64,000 nt of DNA from Laccaria trichodermophora (taxonomy: Eukaryota; Basidiomycota; Agaricomycetes; Agaricales; Hydnangiaceae): assembly GCA_018417955.1 (NCBI GenBank), contig JACTVC010000024.1, forward strand, positions 1 to 64,000. Direction: 5' to 3'. The notes beneath the pieces are model-generated. The model was not told the DNA's origin, searched no databases, and worked only from the letters and a program-made list of their open reading frames with translations. This document shows positions 23,401-34,862 of the stretch, piece after piece (within the stretch, counting starts at the first letter, position 1; every line of letters starts with the position of its first letter). Position numbers and translations under genes: made by a program.

Positions 23401-24859
23401 TCATGCTGGCCAAAAAAATACTTTACAAGATTGTCTACAAGAAAATCTAATGTAATTTAACAGTGGAGTAGTCAAAGACCAACATTTCAAGTTATTGCTA
23501 CCAATCCATGAATGGAAACTTTACCTCAATATTGTCACTAGAGATCTAAGTGTCCATCCTGGATGAATACAACTGGAATGATACATTGCAAATTCAATGG
23601 GCAGAAAGGTGTTGAAGGGACCTGGAGGTGTCTATGAATCATTACAGTGGTCAGATAACACATCAACCTCAATTGAACCACTGAAATCTCACCTTGTGTT
23701 GCCCCAAAACCAAATCCTGATTACCCAGCACAAATACCATTCTAGCCTGATCAACCATCACACTAGCATCTCTCTCCAAAATACCTCCACCCTCCAAGCC
23801 ATCTGAGTACCACTCACTAAACTCCTCAGGCATCATATTGACATCTCCACCAAATCCGTACTCTTAACTGCCCATGAACACTCCCTCCATCCAACTGATT
23901 GGGATGCCATATAGGCTGATGCAGAAAATATATCACAGCTGTCTCATCCAGAGTCTCGAACAGTATATACAAAACAGCTCTGAACTCACATGCAACACAT
24001 GGACTAGAGCTTGTTAAAGGTCTGCCTGATGGACCCCTTTGTCCTCATCCCTCTCTTCAATATCTGGCCCCAACCCCTCTTGATGATGTTCTTCCTCCTA
24101 GTTGACAGGGAGTGCATGAGCTGCAACAACAGCTTTGGATGTGCCTGTATTGCAATAGCATTAGTTGAGAACAAGTCCTTGACAAAAGAATTGATCAACC
24201 CTGTGCCCTCCAGCCATCCATAGCTCCAGGGAGGAAAGCAGATTAACAGGGGCTAAATTCCAATCAAGAAAACCTTCAAACAAGTACATGACAAGGCCAT
24301 TGAAGTGGTTCACTGTGCAAGTGATCTCCCCATGATGTGTATCAATTCCCCAGGAGTCTTCTCAGTTGTCAAATTAGAGCAGTTGTACTTATTGACATGG
24401 CCCTCAAACAGGCACTTCTGGCTCTTGTGGCAAAGCTGATAGAAAATTGGCTGAAGGAGTTGGGTCAACTGGACAGGTTCTGTGGGCCAGGGAGGTGGTA
24501 GAAAAGGTGGTGAAGTTGTCCTTACTGATTAATGTGCCCATTCAACCATGCAAAGAGGAGTGAGTAATTGTCTCTGTTATTGGATGCACTGTCTGGATGG
24601 AAGAACACTGTACAAAACTCCTTCTCAAAAAGCTTGGTCTTGTACAGCAATGCAGCCTCTAAAGCAGTAGGCTGCATTCCCAAAAATTCAGCCACAATCT
24701 CTGGTCAATTGAACTTGAGGTTGCCAAGATAGAGGATGTTGTTTGGAGAATCAGATTGTTTTCAATGGTATTTTGAGCTGATTGAAATGCTGTACATTGG
24801 CCTCTTGTACTTTCTGAAGTGAGATGCATTGGGGTTGAAGAAGGTGTGGAAGTTGGAGC

Positions 24860-25090
24860 CCCTTACACTCCCCCACCTATTCCTACTGGACTCCTGGATT
24901 CCTACTGGACTGGACTAGGACTGGGACAAATTTCATGTTGGCTGATCACCATAAAAATTTTGTATCCCATTCCTACTGGAGTCCCATCAAATTCCTACTG
25001 GGGTGATCCCAAATCACAAGGAATTGCAGATTCCTAAGGAAGGGTATAGTGGAATCCAGTAGGAATTTCTGAGACCAGTGTTATTATTAT
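24860..25090. repeat. Signature-1 element end, CTACTGGACTCC words
   Basis: It begins GAGCCCCTTACACTCCCCCA and carries an array of CCTACTGGACT/AGTCCAGTAGG words. An inverted relative lies at 35455-35722 (ending GGTGGAGGAGTGTAAAGAGC). It is likely the left end of an older element that was later filled by the insertions at 25628 and 27698. Confidence 0.6.
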
Positions 25091-25249
25091 ATAATATTAA
25101 AAAAATGTCAATGTCAGTGGATTGAACTCTTGACCTCAGGATCACAGCTACAATATGAAGGTGAATGCTCAAGGTTTTTACACTCCCAGTATATTCCATA
25201 TGGAATATTTTTATGTGAGTCCCCAGCTATTTCTTTATTTCATAGTCAC

Positions 25250-25440
25250 TATGGATTCCATCTGTATTCCAGTCATAGATTAATTAATGACCATTATACC
25301 ATTAGAATACAGTATTTATAATGTCCTTACTATATTTAGGTAAAAATTAAATTTTACACTCAAGAAGATTGAACCCTCAACCATGTGAGCAACATCAGCA
25401 CTCAAGTCAACTGAGCCACACAGGCATTATTAAATGGTAA
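25250..25440 (-). other. tRNA-like/SINE module, relative of 32840-33000
   Basis: On the minus strand it reads ATAATGCCTGTGTGGCTCAG, then a B-box-like GAGGGTTCAATC, then GTAAAATTTAATTTTTACC, AATATAGTAAGGACA and TACTGTATTCTAATGG. The copy at 32845-33000 follows the same order on the plus strand. A conserved pol III-like head with a shared 3' tail is the hallmark of a SINE-type module. A second, more diverged tRNA-like piece lies at about 25100-25190, also on the minus strand. Confidence 0.5.
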
Positions 25441-25627
25441 ACTAAAGGTACATCTATACCTCTCTCAGTCACATGGCCTATCAAACGTGACAGCTGTGGC
25501 TGAAACATTGCCACATCTTTCTTCCTTCCACCACCACCATCACCATCCACCCCAGCATCACCACCCCCAACATTTATGACAATGATGACGATGCCTGCCC
25601 CCAACAACAACAATGATACCATTGCCC

Positions 25628-27178
25628 CAATACTTTACCATCCCCCACACAATCCACATGGACTGCACTGGATTCCACTGGCTTCCACTGGATTCCACTG
25701 GACTCCACTGGACTCCACTATATACTGGACCATTATAACAATATTCACAAATCTGGACTCCACTGGACTCCCAACACAAAACTGGACTGGACTGGACAAA
25801 CTGGACTCCACTGGACTTTCCCAACACAAAACTGGACTGGACTGGACTGGACTGGACTGGACTGCAAATCACAAATCTGGACTCCACTGGACTCTCCCAA
25901 CACAAAACTGGACTGGACTGCCACAGACCTAAGTTAATTCAGAATTCCTGAACTTAGATCTCAAAACAAAAAATAAAATTGAAATATATTTATTAATTAA
26001 ATTAATTAAATTTACTAGATTCTATGTTACAGAGAGGGGGAGGGAGAAGAAGGAAAAGAAAGGGGAGAGGGAAGAAGGGGGAAGGGAGGAATGGAGGGGG
26101 AGGGAGTGGTGTCAGGAAGGGAAAGGGAGGGGGGAGGGAGCAAGGAAGGGGGAAGGGAAAGGGAGGGGGGAAGAGAGGAATGGAGGGGGAGGGAGCAAGG
26201 AAAGGGGGAGGGGGGAAAGGGGGGAGAGAGTGGAGGGCAGAGGGAGTGGTGAAGAGAGGAGGTAGTGATGGGGGGAGAGAGTGGAGGGGAGGGGGTGGTG
26301 CTGCTGGGCCCTCGTCGCCGTTCCGCGTTGGCGTTGGCGGTGGTGGGCGCTTGTTCATTGTCATCGCGTGTCGTTCGTCGTTGTCGTGTATCGTTGTGCT
26401 TGTGTGTCGTCGTTCTCACACGTTGTCATTGTCGTCATTGCGTTGTTGTTGTCACATGTCATCGTGCTTGCGTGTCATCGTTGTTGTTGTTCTCGCACGT
26501 CGTTGTCCTCGCACATCGTTGTCGCGTGCTGCTGGCACCTGTCGTGGTGAGAACTGGGCATTGGGGTGGTGGGCATACGTACCTTTGGCCCATGACATTG
26601 CCACGTCATGGGCGTTGTCCCTCGTTCTTGGCCCGTCATTCTGCATTGGCATGGGCATTGTTGGCGTGGGCATGGGCGTTGTTGGCATGGGCGTTGTTGG
26701 CGTGGGCAGCATTGGCGTTGGCGGTGTTAGAGGACAGTGGTGGTGGTGGAAGGGAAAGGGATGGTCACAGATGTGTGACCATGCCGCAAACAGGATACGT
26801 GACAATATGGCACGCCCTCAAGTAGTCATGTGACCTCACCCCGCAGACTGACCAAAATCATGAATCCTTATTGCAGCTATCACTACCTATACTAATATGT
26901 ATATCATTACCTTTCTATTCATTGATCAATAAAATTATAAGTCTGTATAGTCCATTTAATGCACTGGACTCCAGTGGATTCTGACTGGACTCATAGTCCA
27001 CTGGACTGGGACTGGACTCAGGAAAGTGGCTTGTAGTCCAGTGAGAGTCCAGTGGACTGGACTGGACTGGACTTGAGTCCAGTGGACTGGGAATTGTGCA
27101 AGCCAATTTGGCCTGACAAATGGGCCACTGGAATCCACTGGAGTTCATATGGATTACGTGGGGGATGGTAAAGACCTC
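25628..27178. mobile_element. Non-autonomous TIR element (signature-1), TCCACTGGA words, 9-bp target duplication
   Basis: The left end is CAATACTTTACCATCCCCCA, the right end the inverse of GAGGTCTTTACCATCCCCCA. CCATTGCCC is duplicated at 25619-25627 and 27179-27187. The subterminal arrays use GGACTCCACTGGA (25660-25920 and 26950-27150). Inside are a purine tract (26030-26300), a GTTGTCGT tract (26310-26740) and a GGTCACAGATGTGTGACC hairpin (about 26763). The insertion splits a CAC/CAACA-rich tract that resumes at 27180, so it sits within an older element. No transposase gene is present. Confidence 0.8.
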
Positions 27179-27179
27179 C

Positions 27180-27697
27180 CATTGCCCATAACATTGATGA
27201 CAAGGATGATGCCAATGATGCACGACAACACACTTCCACCACCCATGAAGAATGCCTGCCACCCACAAAAACACCCACCGCCCATGGAAAACATCCAACG
27301 CCCACATGAAAAATGCCCACTGCCCATGAAGAATGCCTGCCACCCACAAAAAACACCCACCACCCACAGAAAACATCTACTGCCCACATGAATGTTGCCC
27401 ACCACCCACACTAACAATGCCTACCACCCACACAAACAACACCCACTGCCCACACAAACAACACTCACCACCCACACAAACAATGCTGAAAATGCCCACT
27501 GCCCACAAAAACACCCACAAAACAACAAGCATATTGACGACACCCACAAATGAAGACGAGCATGAATGGACATGGGCAAGGGTGAGCCCAGGTGAGCTCC
27601 TCCTTCCTCCCTTCATCATCCCCCTTCCCCATTGCTCACCCCTCCACCATCCCCCTTCCCCCATTGCTCCCTCCATCAATCCCCTTACCCCTTCATC
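27180..27697. repeat. CACCCACAAA-rich and pyrimidine tract of the older host element
   Basis: ACCACCCACAxAAA-type repeats (27230-27560) pass into CT-rich repeats (27590-27697). The CT tract resumes after the nested element at 28841, showing that the two pieces were once continuous. Reading frames here are low-complexity. Confidence 0.6.
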
Positions 27698-28840
27698 GAG
27701 GTCTTGTCTCTCCCCCACATGTTCTGATCAGTGCTGATTGGCAAGAGGATTTTTCTGATCAGCACTGATCAGAATTAATATTCCCCCTTTCCCAGCCATT
27801 TTGGCTGGAAAGCAGCTCAGCAATGGCCCCACTCAGAGTTACTCAGCACTGATCAGTTCATTCAGCACTGAGTCACTGAAATGCCGAGTGATGCTGAACA
27901 GAACTGAGCAGTACATGAGTATTACCCCTGTTATTATACTAATAAAAAATAAATACATGGACAAAGATTGAACCCAGGCATTCATAGATGAATCACATGA
28001 TCACAAAAGTGCAATGTTACCACTGGGCTATCTGACTGTTTATAATATATAACCCATCATCACCTCTGGCTTTCCTTAACGAGTCTCAACAAACACCGAC
28101 ATTTGATTTGGCATCATCCACACTCACCCTCTTCTTCCTCACCCACCACGATCATCGATGACACCCATCCCCATGTCAGCAACACCACCACTCCAACAGA
28201 CGATGACACGCCAACAGACGATGACAATGGACAATGACACATCAGCGACAATGAGGATGGCCACATGTCAACAGACAACAAGGACAATGACACATCAATG
28301 GACGATGATGATGATGGATGATGATGATGACACGTCAATGGACGACATGACATGTCAGCAGACGATGACACATCAGCAACAATGATGATGGCCACGCATC
28401 AACGGACGACGAGGATGACAATGGATGATGATGACGACACGACATGTCAGCGGACGACGAGGACAACCATGTCAACCGACAACGTCAACGAGCCCCCTCC
28501 CTTTTCCCTCCCCCTTCCCTTTTCCCTCCCCCTGCTCTTTTCCATCCCCCTTCCCTTGTCAATCCCCTATTCCTTGTGCCTCCCCCCTTCCTTTTCCCTT
28601 TTCCCTTCCCCCTTCCTTCCTCATTTCCTGCCCCTTCCTTGCCCATCCCCTCCCTCTCTAGTATACACTGTATGTAATTAAATATATTTTGTATTATAAT
28701 TGAAATACATCATTATTTGATCAAATTCACCTGTGAATTTTATAAGGAGGTCTGAATTTCTGACTTCAATAAATACAGCTCAAGTCACCTGACCTCTAGC
28801 TCAGTGCTGATCAGAGCATGTGGGGGAGGGTAAAGTACTG
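27698..28840. mobile_element. Non-autonomous TIR element (signature-1), CTGATCAGTGCTGA words
   Basis: The left end is GAGGTCTTGTCTCTCCCCCA (slightly decayed) and the right end the inverse of CAGTACTTTACCCTCCCCCA. It is flanked by CCTTCATC at 27690-27697 and 28841-28848. The words CTGATCAGTGCTGA and CACTGAGT recur at 27720-27915 and near 28800. Inside, in order, are a tRNA-like module (27955-28045, minus), a CAACGACGATGACAC-type tract (28150-28490) and a pyrimidine tract (28495-28660). The sequence from 28495 to 28840 is nearly identical to 1985-2374. Confidence 0.75.
27955..28045 (-). other. tRNA-like module with good A and B boxes
   Basis: On the minus strand it reads AGATAGCCCAGTGGTAAC (A-box-like), then after about 45 bases GCCTGGGTTCAATC (B-box-like), then a run of T. 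Of the modules in the window this is the one closest to a canonical tRNA promoter. The acceptor stem is not obvious. Confidence 0.5.
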
Positions 28841-29570
28841 CCTTCATCAGCTCCCCCTCCCTCCCTCCCTCCCTCACCCCCTCTTTTAAACCCCAAGCCC
28901 ATCACTCCCCCCTCCCTCACTCTGCACCACACCCTCTCCCACATGCCCTCCCTCCCTTCCCCCTCATTCTCCACCAGTCCCACCTCCCTCCACCACTTCC
29001 CCCTCACTTCACCACTCCATATCTACACCTCTCCCACCACCATCTCCCTTGAATATTGTATATAGTAAAATAAAATTGTGTAGTCTTATTTAATACATTT
29101 TTGGAATTTTGAATGGAATTCAAATTCCACCAGAATGGTTCTGGTGATCACCTGGAAGGAATGCTCATGGAATGAGACGGAACGGAATTCCAAATGCCGA
29201 TGTTTGGACGACACCCACGTCAACAGACAACAACAACAACATCAGTGGACAACGCCCACTTCAATGGATGACGGTGAGCATGTCAATGAAGACACAACAG
29301 GAACGACGTAAAGCACAGGACGACGAACAGCGACAAGGCCCAGTACTCCCCACCACACTCTCCCCCCTCCATCAGACCCCACCACTCCATTCGCCCTCCC
29401 TCTCTTCCCTCCCTCCATCCTTCTTCCCTCCCACCATGCCCCCTCTCTCTCCATTCCTCCCCCTCTTTCCCTCCCTCCCCCCCCTCTCCCTCCCTCCCCC
29501 CTCCATCACTCCCTCCCTCCCCTCTCCATCACACCCCACCACCTCTCCCCATCATTCCCACGCCAGAGTA
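28841..29570. repeat. Remainder of host element plus a second word array and pyrimidine tract
   Basis: The CT tract (28850-29045) is followed by GAATATTGTATATAGTAAAA and GTGTAGTCTTATTTAATACA, matching the purine-tract edge of the 31.6-kb element in reverse. Then come GGAATT/AATTCC words (29100-29200), an AACAACAACA/GACGACAC tract (29205-29330) and another CT tract (29345-29560). The ends of this second unit are not clear. Confidence 0.5.
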
Positions 29571-29799
29571 AGGGGAACTTTCCCCTCTTGGTTCATCAAA
29601 TGGGGTGAGACCTTAAGTATAGTAGCAAGCTCCAGCTTATAAGCTGCTACAAGATTCTTAGACTTTCTAGATGTCTCAACAGCCAAGTTAGAAGTAGCAG
29701 ACATAGAGCCAGATAGAGCAACAGAGACTGATCATGATGCAGACACAGATCTAGAGTGAGAGACAGAGCGAGAGACAGTGCCAGAAGCAGAGGTGGCTT

Positions 29800-31471
29800 C
29801 TAGACCAAAAGAGCTCTAGAAAAGACATTAGTGGAGAACTCACATGCTTGAATAAAGCTACATACAACCAGAATCGACAAAATATACTTTCCCTTTTCCT
29901 TATTATACACCCATTTCACATCTTCATTCTGTTCCGGAGCAAATTCATAAGGCCCTTTAAGATACCAAATACCATCAACATTGTCCCAAGTTAACAAAGT
30001 GACATTGGAGTCTAGCAATATATTAATAAAAATTAACCATTGAGCATTAACTCCCACCTGCAACCTCAGGACAATGTTTAATAAGGTTTTGAAGTACTGG
30101 CTGAAAAGTAGCAGTAACAGCATGGTTAAAACCCATAGATATTTTCATGGAGCCAAGGGTCAAGTTTGCTGGGTCCTCATGTGAATTATAGAGAACCACT
30201 TGACCACCAACAATAGGTGGTTGATCCACAACCAAAGTGTCAGCAAAGTTGAAGCTGTTTTCATATGCTTTCCTCTGAATAAGTCCACCTGCAGAAAAAT
30301 ACTTAGCAAATATAGCACACACTTCAGAAAAATTTACCTGTCATGTGTGATGCACCTTGTAAGTTATCCCAAGGTGGACTATTGGGTGTGCTGGTCATCT
30401 TGACATCTGTGATGAAGTTCAAAACTTCATAAAAAAATCATAACCAATTCTACCTATCTGCATCACCATGAGGTGCATTCAAGTCTACTTAGAAAAAAAA
30501 GCTATGGTATGTATACATACGTAATATATATAATATAATCTACTCACCTTCTACATTGGGCACTAGAGCCATGGGGGGGGGCATGAGGATGGTATATGCA
30601 TACATAATATAATTTACTTACCTCTAGGGGCAATGTTGTTGGAGGCAACATTTTTGTTGGTGCACGTGTCTATATTGAGGGTGTTGGGGGCAATGGGGGT
30701 GGTGTCCATGTCCATATTGAGGGCGTTGTGGGTGCTATTGGTGCACGTGTCCCTTTCAAGGGTGTTGTTGGTGGTGTGCATACCTGTTTCGAGGGCATTG
30801 GGGGTGGTGTTGGTGGTGTGTGTGTCCGTTTTGTCTGTTTCGAGGGCAATGGGGGTGATGTTGGTGGTGCACATGTCCATTTCAAGGGTGTTGGGCGTGT
30901 TGTTGGTGGTGTGTGTGCCCATTTCAAGGGTGTTGGGGGTGAGGGTATTGGTGGCAAGGGCATTGGTCGTGTGGTGGGGCTTGTCAACCATGTTGGCAGT
31001 GTCTTTGTCATTGCATATGCTGCTGATGCCATCACCTCCTTCATCATCATTGGCTTCAAGGTCGTGGTCACCGTTGGCTTTGTCATTGTCATTGTTGTTG
31101 TTGGTGCTGTCTTCATCTTCATTGGTGTTGTCTTCATTGTTGTTGTTGTTGGTGCTGTCTTCATCTTTGTCTTCATTGTTGTTGGCACTGTCATCATTGG
31201 TGCTGTTGTTGTTGTTGTTGGCACTGTTATTGTTGTTGTTGCTGTCCGATGCATTGTCATTGTTGCTGTTCTTGGCGCTGTTGTGGCTGTCATCACTGTG
31301 CGATCCGTCATGGGTGGTTTGCTTGTTCTTGCTGCTTTGCACTCTTGCTGCATCTGAGCAGCATTGGCATCCAATGGGCTCAGGTGGAGGTGGGATGTGG
31401 GTGGCATTGGTCAAATGAGTTTTGATACGCTTTGCACAGGGATGGACGTGAAAGTGCGAACATGCAAACAA
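29800..31471 (-). CDS. Asn/Thr-rich multi-exon protein of unknown function
   Basis: A minus-strand ATG at 31471 opens MFACSHFHVHPCAKRIKTHL, then a short Pro- and Cys-containing part (PPPPEPIGCQCCSDAARV). About 200 residues of low complexity follow: NNNNNSANNNN-type runs with Glu/Asp, then TTNTTPNALE-like repeats of about 15 residues. The frame ends at a canonical donor (GTAAGT) near 30624. Probable small exons follow near 30570 and 30470. The next, near 30350-30400, reads TSTPNSPPWDNLQGASHM, and the main exon (about 30320-30060) has AKYFSAGGLIQRKAYENSFN, then VVDQPPIVGGQVVLYNS and FNHAVTATFQPVLQNLIKHC. The last exon has TWDNVDGIWYLKGPYEFAPE. I do not recognise the C-terminal domain. The low-complexity part is also open on the plus strand because of its GTTGTT composition. 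Confidence 0.45.
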
Positions 31472-31610
31472 GGATCAAGTGCATCAGGGGAAAACCCTTA
31501 ACACCTAACACTCACACACACACACACACACACACACTATCACAATCTCGGTGCAAGAGTTCGAGGGCCTTTGGTATTAAGAAATACCTCTTTTGTCTTT
31601 TAGGTTAAGT

Positions 31611-33214
31611 CAGTACTTTACCCTCCCTGGGTTATTCCATATGGAATGGATGGAATGGAGGGTGGACTGCACAAATTCCAGATGGATTCCATACTTTTTT
31701 CAGATGGAATCCATACTCTATTCTATATGTTCCATACCATTTTAAGGGTGGATTCCATATGGAGTCCATATGGAATCCACATGGAATGACTTTAAAGTTG
31801 AGCAGGAAAAATTGAAATGTATTAAATAGACTACACAATTTATTTTTACTATTCTCAATATTTAAGGGAGGGGGGAAGACAGGGGGAAGTGATGGAGGGG
31901 GGAGGATGTAGTAGAGAGTGAGGGGGGAGGGAGGGGGAAGGAGTGATGGAGGAGAGAGGGAGTGGTGAAGGGAGGGAGTGGTGAAGGGTGATGTGGGAAT
32001 GGATGGAGGGGGGGGCAATGGGAGGGGGAGCAATGGAGGGAGGGGGAGGGGGAGCAACAGAGGGAGGGAGGGGGGATGATGGAAGGGTGGTGGTGAGGAA
32101 TGATGGAGGGAGGGGGAGCTCACCTGGGCTCATCATTGCCCATTTCCGTTGACACGAGCAGAATCCTGCGTGCGTGGGTGCGCGTCTTTGTCTGTGGGCG
32201 CGCGTCGTCGTCGGTCGTGGGCTGTATTGGCGTCCGTGGGGGTGGGTTGCTGTTTCGTTCGTCTTCGCGTTGGCGTTTGCGTTGCGCTCATGGGTGTTCG
32301 TTGTCGTGCATGGGTGTTCGTTGTCATGTCGTGGGCGCTCGTGGGCAGTGGGGGTGGTGTGGGGTGGTGTGCGTCGTTTGTGGGTGGGCGGGTTCATTGG
32401 TTGTTGTGTCCGTTCGTCGTTTGGTTGCCACGTCGCTGACCGCGGCGTGGCACCTGGTTTGTTGTTGTCAAAAGGTGGACTGGGAGGGGTTACCCAGTCC
32501 ACTTACCTGGGCTGCAGTCAAGGTGGAACATCCATTGACGTTCTGCGTCGTCGTCGTCGCCTCCCATCTGTGTGACGTGGCATTGCCACGTCATGTGGCT
32601 CTTGCAATGGCAGGGTCGTTGTTGACGACGTTGCGTGTCGTCATGCATTGTCAGCGTGGTCGTTGTTGTCAGCATGGTCGTCGCCATCGTCGTTGTCGCA
32701 GGCGGTCGTCGTGGCTTGAAACGGTGGGGTGGATGGTGATGGTGATGGTGGAAGGAAGAAACGACATGGCATTGGCAACGCGTCGTGTCACGTTTGAGAC
32801 GCCACGTGACAAAAGGCGGTATATACATACCTTTACTTTACTATATAATAATGCCTTTGTGGCTCAGTTAGTTTGAGCACTGCTAATATTGACGAGGTTG
32901 AGAGTTCAATTCCTGTAGATGTAAAATTTCTATTTTTACTTAAATATAGTAAGGACACTATAAATACTGTATTCTAATGGTATAATGGTCATCCATGGAA
33001 TCCATGTGGACTGCTCCATGGAATCCAAGGTAGATATGCCTGCATTCCATGTGGAATCCAATGGAATCCATATGGAGTGGTGTTGGAGTCCATATGGAAT
33101 TAATCATTCCATATGGAATCCATGAGGTTTATGGAATAAGGAAATGGCTGGGTCCTCAGCCAACATTGATTCCATGGATTCCATACGGAATAACCCGGGG
33201 AAGGTAAAGACCTT
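31611..33214. mobile_element. Non-autonomous TIR element (signature-1), CATATGGAATCC words, with a matching empty site
   Basis: The left end is CAGTACTTTACCCTCCCTGG, the right end the inverse of AAGGTCTTTACCTTCCCCGG. GGTTAAGT(C) is duplicated at 31603-31611 and 33215-33223. The related repeat at about 22730 has only one copy of GGTTAAGTC and no insertion. The words are TTCCATATGGAATCC (31628-31795 and 32990-33190). Inside are a purine tract (31860-32130), a GCGCGTCG/GTTCGTTGTCG tract (32150-32790) and a tRNA-like module (32845-32935). This is the best-documented transposition event of the family in the window. Confidence 0.88.
32845..32935 (+). other. tRNA-like/SINE module
   Basis: Reads AATGCCTTTGTGGCTCAGTT, an A-box-like stretch, then GAGAGTTCAATTCC as B box, then TTTCTATTTTTACTTAAATA. 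The 3' tail (ATAGTAAGGACACTATAAAT) is shared with the module at 25250-25440. Confidence 0.5.
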
Positions 33215-34862
33215 GGTTAAGTCTCAATAGTTTTCATAATAAAACAGGGTTTTATTATTGGGTGTGGTATTAGAATAGTTCAATAGAACAAAGTATGTTT
33301 TTCAGGGAACCTGGTTTCTCAAATGTAAAGTTCTTGAATCACAGTTTCATTAATTGACACGAAACACAAATTTATTGGACTTTTATAACTCCCTTGAGCC
33401 TTTTATTATGTCACTATGCTCCAAAACAAATTGTACGAGTATGCTGCCTCGTCTAAATGATACTGTGCTTAAAAACCTCTTATTCAAGTCTCCAAGTAAG
33501 TTGACTCCCAAGCACGCTGGCTTCATTCACACTGTACTTTTCTGACCACGAAGAAAACTCCTTTAATTGATTACAACTGTCCACCTCCTAAGTCTCTACT
33601 TGGAGTGCAACTAGCTGGTCAACGGGGGACGATTTCCTCTTGTTTGACCTGCCAGTGTGCCCTTTTTATACTCCAAAACTCCTATCTATGCTTTTACATG
33701 TGTTTTTCTACAGTTTTATATCGGCCCGAATTACAAATGGCTTATACTGAATGTATGGTATATTTTGTAGTCTTTCTCTAGTGGGACACTACAGTTTTGT
33801 AGTGTTGCCTCTTTCATTTTCAAGCACATCAATATTTGATGCATGTGTGGAGTTTAGCTGGTGTGCTATTCTTAGCTTGGCGTAATTCTGCATGTTTCTT
33901 TTCTATGGCCTGGTGTACCGGTTTGACAGTTGGCATCAATAATGATTAACATTTCCTGATGTGTTGATGTGCATGCGTACGCGTTGCCATTAGCCTTCGG
34001 TTTCCCATTATTTCTGGGTTTTTAATTAAAATGCCTTGTCTTGGCTCTGTCTGTCCATTATGGAGGTCAGAAGACACTCCAAAGATGTTTTCAAATGTCT
34101 CTAGGATGGATTACATAATGTAGCTCCAGGTGTGCACTTTATGCATATTGGATGTTGTGACACATTGCTCTTTGATGCATACGCAGGAATTGCTGTACTT
34201 GACTATTTACATGGCCGCAAGCTGCGCTTGGTCTTTGTACGTATACTATCTTCACATAGTATAGTCTTTCTAGTGGTAGAACATTATTTCATAATGCCCA
34301 CATGTAGTTTATCCTTCAAAGTCTTGGTAGTTTTATCGCAAGATAAAAGACCGAGTTTTTCCATATAAAATCCATTACTTGTTTCTAAACCCTTGGTAGT
34401 AATGCAATCTTGTCTCTGTGTTGGGTGGTTTACTCTAGAGTCTCTTTGTACTCTATTTCATGGTGGGTGAATCTTAGATAGGCTCCAAGTATAATGTCAC
34501 GGTGCATACTGCTGCCAGCTCCAAGGCCTTTGTCCTATGTTCAGACTTGACGCATGTGCACTTTTAGTCTACTGAACTGGGTATGTTCAAAGACTCTCTA
34601 TCATTGCAAACTGTACATAGTGTAGTTACAGAGAAGACCTTTTAACAGTAAAATCGCGAAAATCGGATTTTATACGGTTGAATATGTTTCACCCATATCA
34701 GTGTGCATGGGGGGTGCAATGGACACCCCACTCTCCTCGAGGATACACTCAGCCCTATGAAAGAGTGTAGGTGAGGAGGAAGGGGGTTAGTGGCGTGCAC
34801 ACACCTAGTGAGATGGCCAGGAGGCCATGCTGCATCAGTGGCAGCGTTGTCCTGTGCACAGT

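Larger units (their letters stand above)
31437..34000. repeat. Dispersed repeat split by the element at 31611-33214
   Basis: The part 31437-31610 and the part 33215-34000 together match the continuous copy at 22565-23400. Landmarks are the CA microsatellite at 31510, CACAATCTCGGTGCAAGAG, TTCAATAGAACAAAGTATG and CTTTTCTGACCACGAAG. The 3' part extends further here, with ATTTCTGGGTTTTTAATTAA near 34010. From 34000 to 34640 I see no supported gene. Confidence 0.7.

Noticed and set aside
30633..31418. 261-codon plus-strand Leu/Val-rich frame resembling membrane segments
   Set aside because: It is the complement of the Asn/Thr-rich exon (GTTGTT triplets); the minus strand has the start and splice sites.
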